Notes: generated by a model not told the origin, from the sequence alone. DNA of 64,000 nt from Paenibacillus sp. ACRRY (GCF_022346995.1 NZ_JAKRNM010000005.1:186001-250000), one strand, 5' to 3'; counted from the stretch's first letter, positions 35,138 through 44,598 are shown. Numbers and translations: made by a program.

Positions 35138-35149
35138 ATAATGATTCAG

Positions 35150-35182
35150 GCACCCTGGAGCGTTTGCTCCAGGGTGTTTTCA
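35150..35182 (+). terminator. Terminator after sspE
   Basis: CACCCTGGAGC-GTTT-GCTCCAGGGTG followed by TTTTC. Confidence 0.88.
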
Positions 35183-35316
35183 TTTTTAATAAATTTTACA
35201 TAAATATCCTCTGCCCTCAGTCTGGAGACCGAGACCAATTCCATCTGCCGCCGCTGTTATCAAACCCTTGTCTGAGGTACACTGGATACAGAATACAGAC
35301 GAAGGAGACATGAGCG

Positions 35317-36366
35317 ATGAAACGATCTATGCGAGACCGCTGGTGGGTTGGCATACCGTTGATTGCCGTTGGTGCAATCATTTTGTTTCGGCAATTGGGT
35401 TATGACATTGATATAGGATATATATTTAGAACATATTGGCCGCTGTTTCTAATCTGGTGGGGCGTAAAAGGAATGACCGAAATTCGTCGCAATGGCGGTT
35501 ATGCCATGATTGGACCTGTCATTGTACTTGCTATAGGTGGATACTTCCTGTCACGAAATCTCGGCTGGATTGATTATTCCATGGGTGAGTTCATTCGATA
35601 TCTCATTCCAATCATGTTAATTGGAGGAGGATTGTTTGTTCTGATTGGGCCTCGTCGCCGTGATCGCAAACATCAGGACAAAATGCAGCCACCTCCACCA
35701 CCTGAACCCTACCAGCCTTTGTCTTCCGAGGACCTGGAAATGCCTTCTTCTTTTGACGAACAATTCGAAAAGACGTTTGGGAAACCCAAACAGGAGCCGA
35801 AAAATGATCACTACGATCCGTATTCCAATAATGGGGCTGAAGATGAATCGCATCAGGGACATCACCATAAGAAAAAACATCATTCTCATTCCCATAGACA
35901 TTCGCACGGTCCAGATAGTAACGGCTATGGAAACCACTATGGTGATGGCGGATACGGTAGTGACTATGAAGATTACGGTAACAGAAATACCGTTAACAAA
36001 TCAGCATTTATCGGTGACCTCTACATGGGACAGGAAGTGTTCTCCCTAAAACCAATGAATATCTCGGCGTTTATCGGTGATACGGTTATTGACTTGACGA
36101 AAGCACAAATCCCTTATGGCGAAACCAAAATCAACATTTCTTCATTTATTGGGGATGTAAAGGTATTCGTGCCGGAAGACATGGATCTGGGAGTCACTGT
36201 CACCACGAACTCGTTTATAGGAGATATGTCGCTGTTGAACCAAAAACGGGGTGGATTCCTCAGTAGTGCCCAGGCTGAAACTTCCCATTACCGCGAAGCA
36301 GGAAAAAAGGTGCGGATCGTAGTAAGTGTATTTATCGGAGACGTCAAAGTAAATAAGGTGGGTTAA
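35317..36366 (+). CDS. liaF: LiaF-like envelope-stress protein with His-rich linker
   Basis: 349 residues. N-terminal four-helix membrane part (residues ~10-112: WWVGIPLIAVGAIILF, IFRTYWPLFLIWWGV, AMIGPVIVLAIGGYFL, IRYLIPIMLIGGGLFVL), a proline-rich then His-rich linker (residues ~180-200, HHHKKKHHSHSHRHSH), and a C-terminal beta-helical LiaF domain with five repeats of the form (S)xFIGDxxx. LiaF inhibits the sensor kinase LiaS until envelope damage occurs. It heads liaF-liaS-liaR with only 3 bases before liaS. Confidence 0.87.
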   Translation: MKRSMRDRWWVGIPLIAVGAIILFRQLGYDIDIGYIFRTYWPLFLIWWGVKGMTEIRRNGGYAMIGPVIVLAIGGYFLSRNLGWIDYSMGEFIRYLIPIMLIGGGLFVLIGPRRRDRKHQDKMQPPPPPEPYQPLSSEDLEMPSSFDEQFEKTFGKPKQEPKNDHYDPYSNNGAEDESHQGHHHKKKHHSHSHRHSHGPDSNGYGNHYGDGGYGSDYEDYGNRNTVNKSAFIGDLYMGQEVFSLKPMNISAFIGDTVIDLTKAQIPYGETKINISSFIGDVKVFVPEDMDLGVTVTTNSFIGDMSLLNQKRGGFLSSAQAETSHYREAGKKVRIVVSVFIGDVKVNKVG

Positions 36367-36369
36367 CAC

Positions 36370-37407
36370 ATGATTCGAACGATTCTCAAAGCCAACAAGT
36401 GGGAACTAATGATGTATTTTGTCCTAACCGGGCTGATTACACTGGGCGGGTTCTACTTGCTGTACGGAGAGGTGTTGATGGGAACAGGACGACAGCGCGC
36501 ATGGACGTATGTGGCTGTCGTTGTGCTGGCAACTGTAGTTACCGGATATATTGCTGCACTCCGGCTTCAGCGCAAAATTGATTTGCTGGATCTGAATATG
36601 CTGAAAGTATCCAAGGGGAACTTGGCCGTTCGCATGCCTGAGGCAGATGATGCCTCTTTCGGCCGGGTATATCAGGAATTTAACGTCATGATGGATTCGA
36701 TTGAGAAAAAAATGAGACTGCTCCAGCGCCTTGGTGAGCAGGAAGTCATCGAGAAAGAACAGGCTTCCGAACGAGCGGTTCTTGAAGAACGCAGACGGAT
36801 GGCGAGAGACCTGCATGATACAGTCAGCCAGCAGCTATTCGCCATCCATATGTCAGCATCTTCCCTGCCCAAACTGCTGGAGATGAATCCGGAGCACGGA
36901 CATAAAGTACTGGACCAATTAATCCAGATGTCTCATGTCGCGCAACGTCAGATGCGAGGTCTCATTGCTCAGCTTCGTCCGGTGGAGCTTGAAGGAAGGG
37001 ACCTGGCTGAGGCGCTGGATCGATGGTTTCCGGACTATTGCAGACAGAATGGATTAAAGGGAGTGAAAGAGCTGGAACTGGATGGCGGCGTCTCGGATGC
37101 CATCGAGCACCAGCTGTTTCTTGTTATTCAGGAGGCCGTTGCCAATGTGGTGAAGCATGCGGAGGCTGGCCTTGTAAGTCTGTCCATACGGGAGAGCGAG
37201 CATCAGATCAGCATGAGCATAAGCGATGACGGTCAGGGCTTCATGCAGCAGGTTGAGCGGCCAGGGTCCTATGGATTGTCCACCATGCGTGAACGGGCAG
37301 AAAAGCTTGGCGGAGATGTCCAGATAATTTCGAAACCGGGAGCGGGAACAACAGTACGGGTGCTTATCCCGAAATTCCCGGATGAACCAGAGGGGGAAAC
37401 GGAATGA
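36370..37407 (+). CDS. liaS: Sensor histidine kinase LiaS
   Basis: 345 residues: two membrane helices with a very short extracellular loop (residues ~14-60), HAMP linker, HisKA_3 dimerisation domain with phospho-accepting His149 (RRRMARDLHDTVSQQLF), and HATPase (EAVANVVKHA, DDGQGF, GSYGLSTMRERAEKLGG). This intramembrane-sensing NarL-type kinase is the partner of LiaR. Its stop overlaps the liaR start (ATGA). Confidence 0.9.
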   Translation: MIRTILKANKWELMMYFVLTGLITLGGFYLLYGEVLMGTGRQRAWTYVAVVVLATVVTGYIAALRLQRKIDLLDLNMLKVSKGNLAVRMPEADDASFGRVYQEFNVMMDSIEKKMRLLQRLGEQEVIEKEQASERAVLEERRRMARDLHDTVSQQLFAIHMSASSLPKLLEMNPEHGHKVLDQLIQMSHVAQRQMRGLIAQLRPVELEGRDLAEALDRWFPDYCRQNGLKGVKELELDGGVSDAIEHQLFLVIQEAVANVVKHAEAGLVSLSIRESEHQISMSISDDGQGFMQQVERPGSYGLSTMRERAEKLGGDVQIISKPGAGTTVRVLIPKFPDEPEGETE

Positions 37408-38066
37408 ACGGAAAAGTGAATGTAATGATTGTGGATGATCATGATATGGTGAGAATGGGCCTAAAAACGTACCTGATGCTTGAGCCAACATTTCATGTTA
37501 TGGGAGAGGCGGGAAATGGACAGGCTGCGCTTGACCAGCTGCGCAAGCTGGACCAGACTGAGATGCCTGATCTTATATTAATGGACCTGATGATGCCTGT
37601 CATGAACGGTGCTGAGGCGACGCAAGCTATCATGAGCGAATTTCCGGGATCCAAAATAGTCATGCTTACCAGTTTTCTCGAGGATGATCTGGTGGTGCAG
37701 GCCATTGAGGCGGGAGCGGTCAGCTATGTCCTGAAAACTGTATCTGCTGAAGAATTAATCTATGCTCTTCAGGGAGCCTATCGGGGAATGCCTGTCATGA
37801 CGGGAGATGTGTCCCAGGCGTTAACCCGGGGAATCAGGCAGCGCACGGCGAGAGAGAACGAATCCGGTCTGACCGAACGGGAGAAGGAAGTCCTTTTGCT
37901 CATTGCAGAAGGCAAAACCAACAAAGATATTGGAGAAGAACTACATATTAGTATCAAAACCGTCAAAACACATGTAAGCAACCTGTTAATGAAGTGTGAA
38001 ATGGATGATCGAACACAACTGGCCATTTACGCTCATCGTCAGGGTTGGGTGAAGAACAAGGATTAA
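37404..38066 (+). CDS. liaR: Response regulator LiaR (NarL/LuxR family)
   Basis: 220 residues. Receiver domain with the acidic pocket VDDHD and phospho-acceptor Asp61 in LILMDLMMPVMNG, then a LuxR-type helix-turn-helix (LTEREKEVLLLIAEGKTNKDIGEELHISIKTVKTHVSNLLMK). With LiaF and LiaS it responds to cell-wall-active antibiotics. The likely target genes of this module are not in the window apart from possible autoregulation. Confidence 0.9.
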   Translation: MNGKVNVMIVDDHDMVRMGLKTYLMLEPTFHVMGEAGNGQAALDQLRKLDQTEMPDLILMDLMMPVMNGAEATQAIMSEFPGSKIVMLTSFLEDDLVVQAIEAGAVSYVLKTVSAEELIYALQGAYRGMPVMTGDVSQALTRGIRQRTARENESGLTEREKEVLLLIAEGKTNKDIGEELHISIKTVKTHVSNLLMKCEMDDRTQLAIYAHRQGWVKNKD

Positions 38067-38129
38067 AATGCTGATATAACGGGAAAAATGTTCTATTATT
38101 GCGTGCTTTTATCTCCTTTTTAATTGTTT

Positions 38130-38147
38130 TTAAGGTACGGTTAAGGT
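38130..38147 (+). promoter_or_regulatory. Direct repeat upstream of htrA, possible response-regulator site
   Basis: TTAAGGT (38130-38136) is repeated at 38141-38147, an 11-base period as bound by OmpR-type regulators. It lies ~67 bases before the htrA start; an OmpR-type regulator gene follows htrA. Confidence 0.4.
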
Positions 38148-38213
38148 TTAAAGTACAAAATAAGGACAGTTAAAGAATATCTCTTGCGAAGAAGAGATTG
38201 GGAGGTAGAAAGC

Positions 38214-39893
38214 ATGGACGAACGTAATTACAGACCGAACCGTCAAGACGAGGAAGACCAAACAAAGCAAGCGGATAACCGCAATACATCCGGAACGGAC
38301 GATTCCTCTTACTATTATTCTTATGGACCTTTTCAGTCCGTGAATCAGGAAGATACAGCAAGCAGTCATGTGAATCAGAGCGACCGTGAAGAGGGCGATG
38401 TACAGATTACGAGACCCGAGCCGGTCAAGCCGCTTCCGATGTATTACAACAACGGATCTTCTGAACAGGCGGGCCGCAGCAACGGAGGCAGCGGTTCCGG
38501 GAACGGTGGAGATGGTGGAAACGGTGGCAAAAACGGAAATGGGAATTGGAATTACAACAACCGTAAGCCGCGCTCTTCGGTCAGATCACTATTGTTTTCC
38601 TTTATAGCAGGGATGCTGGTCATTACGGTACTGATGTACACGGCAGACCGCACAAACATGTTTACTCCGCAAGAAGCCTTAACAGCTGAGAATCAAAGCA
38701 CAAGTCAGGAATCGACTTCTACGAATACGGGCAGCAGCAATAATGTGACTGCATCACTTCTGCCAACAGGTAAAGAGGATGTCTCTTCCGTAGTGACGAG
38801 CACAAGTCCTGCTGTTGTGAAAATTGAAACACTGGCTACGCAGTCCACACGCAGTGGAAGCCAAGGCGGATCCACGATGAGTGATCCGTTGTATCAATAC
38901 TTCTTCGGTAACGGAGGTAGCGGAAGCGGCGGAACGGATAGCAACCAAGGCCAACAGCAGCAGCAACAGGGAAGCAATCAACTTGTTCCGCTCGGCATTG
39001 GTTCCGGATTTATTTTTGACAAAGAAGGATATATCCTGACGAACCAGCACGTTATTCAAGGTGCAGATGTCATTCAGGTTACACTGGAGAACAACAGCAA
39101 ACCTTACGAAGCCAAACTGCTGGGAAGCAGCTTCGATCTGGACCTTGCTGTATTGAAAATCGAGAAAAACAGCGGTGATGATGATTTCCCTGTTGCTCCG
39201 CTTGGCGACTCAAACAGCACACAAGTTGGTGAATGGCTTGTTGCTATTGGTAACCCAGAAGGGTTTGAGCATACCGTAACTGCAGGTGTACTGAGTGCCA
39301 AAGAACGTACAATCAGCATTCCGGACGAAGAAACAGGCAAAACCCGCGAATACAGCCACTTGCTTCAAACTGATGCATCGATTAACCCGGGTAACTCTGG
39401 TGGCCCATTGCTCAACCTTAATGGTGAAGTCATTGGGATGAACGTAGCCGTTAGTGCTGATGCGCAAGGTATTGGATTTGCGATTCCTTCAAGCGTCATC
39501 TCAGATGCCGTGAAATATCTGAAAGAAAACAAAGAGGTTCCAAAAGAGCCGGTACCGTTCATTGGTGCGTCCCTGATGGCTCTGACGCCTGAAGTGGCGA
39601 AACAAATGGGAACCGATATTACTGAAGGTTCTGTCGTAGCCAGCACGATCTATCAGTCTCCGGCTTATCAAGCCGATCTGCGTGCCTATGATATTATCAC
39701 GGGTGCGAACGGAACGCCGTACAGCACAAGCCAAGACCTGATTGATTTCATCAAAACTCAGGAAATCGGCAGTGAAGTTACATTGAATGTGGTACGTGAT
39801 GGCAAGAAGATGGATGTCAAAATTAAAATCGGTAACAAAAACGACTATGATACTTCACAGACATCTGAGCAACAGCAACAAACACAACCATAA
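38214..39893 (+). CDS. htrA: Membrane-anchored HtrA/DegP-type serine protease with PDZ domain
   Basis: 559 residues from ATG 38214 (GGGAGG upstream). A long Gly/Asn/Gln-rich cytoplasmic part (residues 1-~121), one membrane helix (~124-143), a Ser/Thr/Gln-rich linker, then the trypsin-like domain with His279 (TNQHVIQG), Asp310 (LDLAVLK) and Ser395 (NPGNSGGPL). A PDZ domain follows (~462-545) and the tail is Gln-rich. HtrA proteases degrade misfolded exported proteins. Placed between liaFSR and another two-component pair, it belongs to an envelope-stress block. Confidence 0.92.
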   Translation: MDERNYRPNRQDEEDQTKQADNRNTSGTDDSSYYYSYGPFQSVNQEDTASSHVNQSDREEGDVQITRPEPVKPLPMYYNNGSSEQAGRSNGGSGSGNGGDGGNGGKNGNGNWNYNNRKPRSSVRSLLFSFIAGMLVITVLMYTADRTNMFTPQEALTAENQSTSQESTSTNTGSSNNVTASLLPTGKEDVSSVVTSTSPAVVKIETLATQSTRSGSQGGSTMSDPLYQYFFGNGGSGSGGTDSNQGQQQQQQGSNQLVPLGIGSGFIFDKEGYILTNQHVIQGADVIQVTLENNSKPYEAKLLGSSFDLDLAVLKIEKNSGDDDFPVAPLGDSNSTQVGEWLVAIGNPEGFEHTVTAGVLSAKERTISIPDEETGKTREYSHLLQTDASINPGNSGGPLLNLNGEVIGMNVAVSADAQGIGFAIPSSVISDAVKYLKENKEVPKEPVPFIGASLMALTPEVAKQMGTDITEGSVVASTIYQSPAYQADLRAYDIITGANGTPYSTSQDLIDFIKTQEIGSEVTLNVVRDGKKMDVKIKIGNKNDYDTSQTSEQQQQTQP

Positions 39894-39917
39894 CTTGAAT
39901 GGTAGTTCGAGATTCAG

Positions 39918-39954
39918 AAAAGCGGAAGGGTTTGAGGGCCCTTTCGCTTTTTTT
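39918..39954 (+). terminator. Terminator after htrA
   Basis: AAAGCGGAAGGG paired with CCCTTTCGCTTT, followed by a T-run. Confidence 0.8.
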
Positions 39955-40045
39955 GTCCTGGGGAAGCGAAAAAGGTTGCCAAGATGCAGATTGTGCGTCT
40001 GCCTGTTACAATGAGATAAAAACGTGAGAGTAAAGGAGAAAGACC

Positions 40046-40735
40046 ATGCGCTCAACTATTTTAATTGTCGATGATGATGAAAAAATCGTATCCATGCTCC
40101 GCCGGGGGCTGGCATTTGAAGGTTATGAAGTACAGACAGCCGCCAATGGGGCTGAGGGTCTCAGTAAATTGATGGATAAGGAACCGGATGTAGTGGTGCT
40201 GGATGTGATGATGCCTCAGATCGATGGGTTCGAAGTGTGTCGCCGATTAAGGGAAGCAGGGAGCAAAGTACCTGTGCTCATGTTAACCGCGAAGGATGAG
40301 GTTCAGAGCCGGGTGACCGGACTGGATACGGGAGCGGATGATTATTTGGTGAAACCATTCGCACTGGAAGAATTACTGGCCCGTGTCCGCGCCTTGTTGC
40401 GCCGTAAATCGGATATTGCAGAAACGCCGGATAATCGGCTCGTCTACGAAGATATTATATTGGATAATGACTCCCGCGAAGTGCTGCGTGACGGGAAACG
40501 CCTTGAGCTGACAGCAAAGGAATTCGAACTATTGAATTTATTTATGCAAAATCCGAAAAGAGTACTCTCTCGTGATCTGATCATGGATAAGATCTGGGGC
40601 TATGACTATAGCGGTGAGTCAAACGTACTGGAAGTATATATTGCGATGCTCCGGCAAAAAACGGAAGAGTATGGAGGCAAACGCTTAATCCAAACGATTC
40701 GTGGAGCGGGTTATATTCTGAGAGGTGACTCCTGA
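40046..40735 (+). CDS. OmpR/PhoB-family response regulator
   Basis: 229 residues (AAAGGAG upstream). Receiver with VDDDEK pocket, phospho-acceptor Asp53 (VVVLDVMMPQIDG), switch Lys in LVKPF, then a winged helix with ELTAKEFELLNLFMQNP and GAGYILRG. It resembles MprA/CssR-type regulators. It follows htrA, the typical target of CssRS in Bacillus, so it may control htrA; this is inference from neighbourhood. The kinase gene starts 1 base after its stop. Confidence 0.88.
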   Translation: MRSTILIVDDDEKIVSMLRRGLAFEGYEVQTAANGAEGLSKLMDKEPDVVVLDVMMPQIDGFEVCRRLREAGSKVPVLMLTAKDEVQSRVTGLDTGADDYLVKPFALEELLARVRALLRRKSDIAETPDNRLVYEDIILDNDSREVLRDGKRLELTAKEFELLNLFMQNPKRVLSRDLIMDKIWGYDYSGESNVLEVYIAMLRQKTEEYGGKRLIQTIRGAGYILRGDS

Positions 40736-40736
40736 C

Positions 40737-42197
40737 ATGTCCATTCGGTTAAAACTAACCGCATGGTATTCTGGCATCTTGGCAGCTGTGCTTATTTTTT
40801 GGGGTGTCGTAATCTATGCCTTTGTTTATTTCAATACGTATCAGGAAGTCGAACAGCAGCTAAAGTCGAAGAGTGCACGAATTACGGACCAGATCGGGGT
40901 TAACCCGTTGTCTCAAACGCTTGATCTGGACCCCTTTACCGAGAGTCAGCTGCAGGAAGCCCAAATTTACATTCAACTCTGGGATTACCAAAGTCAGTCT
41001 GGCAAAATCTCCGGAAATATGGAGAAGTTACGTATTCAGTTCCCGGTTTTGGAAACTAGTGAAATACTTGAAAAACGGGGGATTTCCAAGATTTACGTGG
41101 ATGGGACGCCGTTCTTGGTCAATCAGCAGCCTCTGTCTCTACAGGGAACCAATGAAATCAGAGGACTTCTCCAGGTCGGTGCCAATGTGAGTTCACAGGA
41201 ACGATTGCTGGAGGCACTGCTTAACATTCTGATCTTTGGCTGGCTTGTGGCCATGGCGCTGGCCATTACTTCAGGTCTCATTCTTGCCCGCAAATCGATG
41301 CGTCCACTCGTCAATGTCATTGATGCAGCCAATCAGATCCAATCCGGTGACGATCTGAGTGTCCGGATACAATATACCGGTCCCAAGGATGAAATTGGTC
41401 GTTTGATCGAAACGGTGAATAACATGCTCGAACGGACAGAACTGTCTTTCCGCGGCTTGGAAGAGACGAATGCTGCCCAGCGCAGATTTGTATCCGATGC
41501 CTCCCATGAGCTGCGTACACCGCTGACCACCATTCGGGGCAATGTGGATTTCCTGAAAAAGTTATGGGATCAGGAGGGCAATGATCGACCGAATCTGGAC
41601 GAAGAGACCGTCAAGGAGATGTCCCTAGAAGCGATTGAAGACATGGCGGACGAAGGCAAACGGATGAGCAGGTTGATTAGTGACATGCTTTCACTGGCAA
41701 GGGCAGATACGGGACAGAAAATAGAACTGAATCCGATTCCGCTGCAAATTTTGGTGCAAGAAGTGGCCCGGAGAGCTCATTTCCTGGATCATCACGCTGA
41801 ATGGCGGGTTGGCGATTTATCGATTTTAAATGGAATTTATGTGAACGGGAGCAAAGACTATCTTCAGCAGATGCTCTTTATTTTCATTGAAAATGCTTTT
41901 AAATACACACCGGACGGATCGGTAACGCTTGACGCCATCCTATACAAAGGGCAGGTTGGTCTCCGGATCACTGATACAGGAATCGGTATGGATAAGGATG
42001 AGGTGCCATTTATCTTCGATCGTTTCTATCGTGCGGATGAATCCCGCGGAGCTACACCGGGCATCGGACTGGGGTTATCCATCGCTAAATGGATTATTGA
42101 GGAGCATATGGGCTCCGTTGAGGTCGTAACCAGACGGGGTGAAGGAACGACTTTCATCATCTGGATGCCGGTTGTCTTTGCTCCACCTATCGAATAA
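40737..42197 (+). CDS. Sensor histidine kinase paired with the OmpR-type regulator
   Basis: 486 residues from ATG 40737 (AGAGGTG upstream). Two membrane helices (residues ~8-30 and ~162-184) bracket an extracellular sensor of ~130 residues; HAMP follows, then HisKA with His257 (VSDASHELRTPLTTIRGN) and HATPase (ENAFKYTPDG, DTGIGMDKDE, FYRADESRG, GLGLSI). The order and sizes are those of MprB/CssS-type kinases. Signal unknown; likely envelope protein stress given htrA next door. Confidence 0.9.
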   Translation: MSIRLKLTAWYSGILAAVLIFWGVVIYAFVYFNTYQEVEQQLKSKSARITDQIGVNPLSQTLDLDPFTESQLQEAQIYIQLWDYQSQSGKISGNMEKLRIQFPVLETSEILEKRGISKIYVDGTPFLVNQQPLSLQGTNEIRGLLQVGANVSSQERLLEALLNILIFGWLVAMALAITSGLILARKSMRPLVNVIDAANQIQSGDDLSVRIQYTGPKDEIGRLIETVNNMLERTELSFRGLEETNAAQRRFVSDASHELRTPLTTIRGNVDFLKKLWDQEGNDRPNLDEETVKEMSLEAIEDMADEGKRMSRLISDMLSLARADTGQKIELNPIPLQILVQEVARRAHFLDHHAEWRVGDLSILNGIYVNGSKDYLQQMLFIFIENAFKYTPDGSVTLDAILYKGQVGLRITDTGIGMDKDEVPFIFDRFYRADESRGATPGIGLGLSIAKWIIEEHMGSVEVVTRRGEGTTFIIWMPVVFAPPIE

Positions 42198-42264
42198 AGG
42201 TATAATAGACTGGACTGCAATTACATCGGCAGTGATGCTGAAAAAGAAAGCGGGTGGCAACCAA

Positions 42265-43218
42265 GTGGAAGTACTGCGAATTTCGCCGCGAGGGTATTGT
42301 TACGGAGTTGTGGATGCCATGGTATTGGCACGTCAGGCAGCACGTAATCTTGATTTACCACGGCCTATATATATATTGGGTATGATTGTGCATAACAAAC
42401 ATGTGACGGATTCCTTTGAAGATGAGGGGATCATTACATTGGATGGTCCGAACCGCATTGAAATCCTGAGTCAGGTGGAGAGTGGTACGGTCATCTTTAC
42501 AGCCCATGGTGTATCTCCTGAGGTGCGCAAGATGGCACGGGACAAAGGGCTGACTACAGTGGACGCAACATGTCCGGATGTAACGAAGACCCATGACCTT
42601 ATTCGGGAGAAGACAGCTGAGGGTTATCAGATCATCTATATCGGCAAAAAGAATCATCCTGAACCCGAGGGTGCTGTTGGGGTAGCTCCAGACCAGGTGC
42701 ACCTGATTGAGAAGGAAGAAGAAATCGATGCACTGAATGTGCCATCTGGCAGAATTCTCATTACCAACCAGACAACGATGAGCCAATGGGATATCAAACA
42801 CATCATGAGCCGTCTTCTGGAGAAGTTCCCAGGCGCTGAAATTCATAACGAGATCTGTCTGGCGACACAAGTTCGTCAGGAAGCTGTGGCTGAGCAGGCA
42901 GGTCAGTCTGATCTGGTTATCGTTGTGGGTGACCCGCGCAGTAACAACTCGAACCGGCTTGCACAAGTATCTGAAGAAATTGCGGGTGTAACGGCCTACC
43001 GGGTATCGGATGTGTCCGAGATTAAGCAGGAATGGCTGAAAGGTGTAAACAAGGTAGCCGTAACTTCAGGTGCTTCGACGCCGACTCCGATTACCAAGGA
43101 AGTTATCAGTTATCTGGAGCAGTATGAGCATGAACAACCGGAGACGTGGGAAATTAAGCGTACCGTCAACATGAGTAAGCTGCTTCCTCCAGTGCGGGAG
43201 AAGACCCGCACAACTTAA
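42265..43218 (+). CDS. ispH: 4-hydroxy-3-methylbut-2-enyl diphosphate reductase
   Basis: 317 residues from the GTG at 42265 (GGGTGG upstream); ATG 42235 is an alternative. The three [4Fe-4S] cysteines lie in SPRGYCYGV, VDATCPDV and NEICLATQVRQ. TAHGVSPEV, GKKNHPEPEGAVG, NQTTMSQW and DPRSNNSNRLAQV are family motifs; GASTPTPITKEV closes the fold. It makes IPP/DMAPP in the last MEP-pathway step. It stands alone with a terminator downstream. Confidence 0.95.
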   Translation: MEVLRISPRGYCYGVVDAMVLARQAARNLDLPRPIYILGMIVHNKHVTDSFEDEGIITLDGPNRIEILSQVESGTVIFTAHGVSPEVRKMARDKGLTTVDATCPDVTKTHDLIREKTAEGYQIIYIGKKNHPEPEGAVGVAPDQVHLIEKEEEIDALNVPSGRILITNQTTMSQWDIKHIMSRLLEKFPGAEIHNEICLATQVRQEAVAEQAGQSDLVIVVGDPRSNNSNRLAQVSEEIAGVTAYRVSDVSEIKQEWLKGVNKVAVTSGASTPTPITKEVISYLEQYEHEQPETWEIKRTVNMSKLLPPVREKTRTT

Positions 43219-43229
43219 TATATACCGAA

Positions 43230-43278
43230 AAATCCTGTGTTGCAGTCCTGTATCTGGGCATGCGGCACAGGATTTATT
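43230..43278 (+). terminator. Terminator after ispH
   Basis: AATCCTGTG (43231-43239) pairs with CACAGGATT (43266-43274), followed by TATTTG. Confidence 0.65.
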
Positions 43279-43303
43279 TGTGTTAAGCGCACCTGTAGCC
43301 ATC

Positions 43304-43332
43304 TTGACGAGAAAGGCAGACTATGATATATT
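43304..43332 (+). promoter_or_regulatory. Sigma-A promoter of aroF
   Basis: TTGACG (43304-43309), 17 bases, TATATT (43327-43332). The untranslated leader (~115 bases) contains an imperfect inverted repeat GCTTAAA/TTTAAGC at 43350-43375. Confidence 0.7.
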
Positions 43333-43454
43333 TACTTTAGTGGATAAAAGCTTAAAAGCGAACAAGCGTTTAAGCGCGACAGAACTTTTAATTATAATCA
43401 GATGCACATCGTAACAGTTTGGTGCTCTCATACAAGGAAGGATGGGAATTAATT

Positions 43455-44519
43455 ATGATCGTTATTGCAGGTAAGGCAACGCCGGAGGAACAGATTCAGG
43501 ATATCGTCGCTGTAATTGAGAAGGAAGGGCTTCAGGTGCATATCTCTCGCGGAGAGGATCGTACCATCATCGGATTGATTGGCAAAGTGGAACCCAAAAT
43601 GCAGGAGCATCTTCGTCAAATGAAGGGTGTAGAGAACGTGGTAAGAATCTCGAAGTCCTACAAATTGGCCAGCCGTGACTTCCACCCAGAAGATACAGTC
43701 ATCTCCATTAAGGGAGTGGATATCGGCGGAAAAGAACTCGTTGTTATGGGTGGACCATGTGCGGTTGAATCTGCTGCCCAAATTGATGAAATTGCCGGTC
43801 TTGTTAAAGCTGCTGGTGGCCAGGTACTGCGCGGTGGTGCATTTAAACCTCGTACCGGTCCTTACAGTTTCCAGGGAACAGGAGTAGAAGGGCTCATCAT
43901 GATGGCTGAAGCTGGCAAGAAACATGATCTGTTGACCATCACGGAGGTCATGACTCCGGAATACGTGGATATTTGTGCGGAGTACTCGGATATTCTGCAA
44001 GTCGGTACACGGAACATGCAAAACTTCGATTTGCTGCGTAAGCTTGGCGAATGCGGTAAACCGGTATTGCTGAAACGTGGCTTCAGTGCGACATACGATG
44101 AGCTTCTGAACGCGGCTGAGTACATCCTTGCTGGCGGTAACCCCAATGTAATGCTCTGTGAGCGCGGCATTCGTACGTTTGAGTCCTATACTCGTAATAC
44201 GCTCGATCTGTCGGCAATTCCTGTGCTGCAGTCTCTTAGCCATCTGCCTGTCATTTCCGATCCTAGCCATGGTACTGGACGCCGTGAACTGGTAGAACCG
44301 ATGACGAAAGCTTCTGTTGCTGCTGGTGCCAATGGATTAATTATCGAGATGCACACAGATCCAGACAACTCCATGACAGGCGACGGCGTACAATCCCTAT
44401 TCCCTGACCAATTCGCCAACCTGCTTCAGGATTTAGAGAAACTCGCTCCAATCGTAGGCAAAACGTTTAATACAGCCAAACAACCTGCCGAGTTTTTCCC
44501 GGCAAGAGTAGGCGTCTAA
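43455..44519 (+). CDS. aroF: 3-deoxy-7-phosphoheptulonate synthase (class I beta, with N-terminal regulatory domain)
   Basis: 354 residues from ATG 43455. The N-terminal ~75 residues form the ferredoxin-like/ACT-type regulatory domain (MIVIAGKATPEEQIQDIVAVIEKEG). The catalytic barrel carries MGGPCAVES, RGGAFKPRTGPYSFQG, VGTRNMQNFDLL, PVLLKRGFSAT, CERGIRTFE, SDPSHGTG and EMHTDPDNSMTGDG. It condenses PEP and erythrose 4-phosphate at the entry of the shikimate pathway; the N-terminal domain normally confers feedback inhibition by aromatic amino acids. Confidence 0.94.
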   Translation: MIVIAGKATPEEQIQDIVAVIEKEGLQVHISRGEDRTIIGLIGKVEPKMQEHLRQMKGVENVVRISKSYKLASRDFHPEDTVISIKGVDIGGKELVVMGGPCAVESAAQIDEIAGLVKAAGGQVLRGGAFKPRTGPYSFQGTGVEGLIMMAEAGKKHDLLTITEVMTPEYVDICAEYSDILQVGTRNMQNFDLLRKLGECGKPVLLKRGFSATYDELLNAAEYILAGGNPNVMLCERGIRTFESYTRNTLDLSAIPVLQSLSHLPVISDPSHGTGRRELVEPMTKASVAAGANGLIIEMHTDPDNSMTGDGVQSLFPDQFANLLQDLEKLAPIVGKTFNTAKQPAEFFPARVGV

Positions 44520-44542
44520 TCTTATCATTAGCGACAATACAA

Positions 44543-44598
44543 TCGGACATTTCCCACGTTTCATTCTTGAGAATGGAGCAGGGGGATGTCCGGTTTTT
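44543..44598 (+). terminator. Terminator after aroF
   Basis: CGGACAT plus TCCC pair with GGGG and ATGTCCG (44586-44592), then TTTTT; an inner CATTCT/AGAATG hairpin is also present. Confidence 0.75.
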
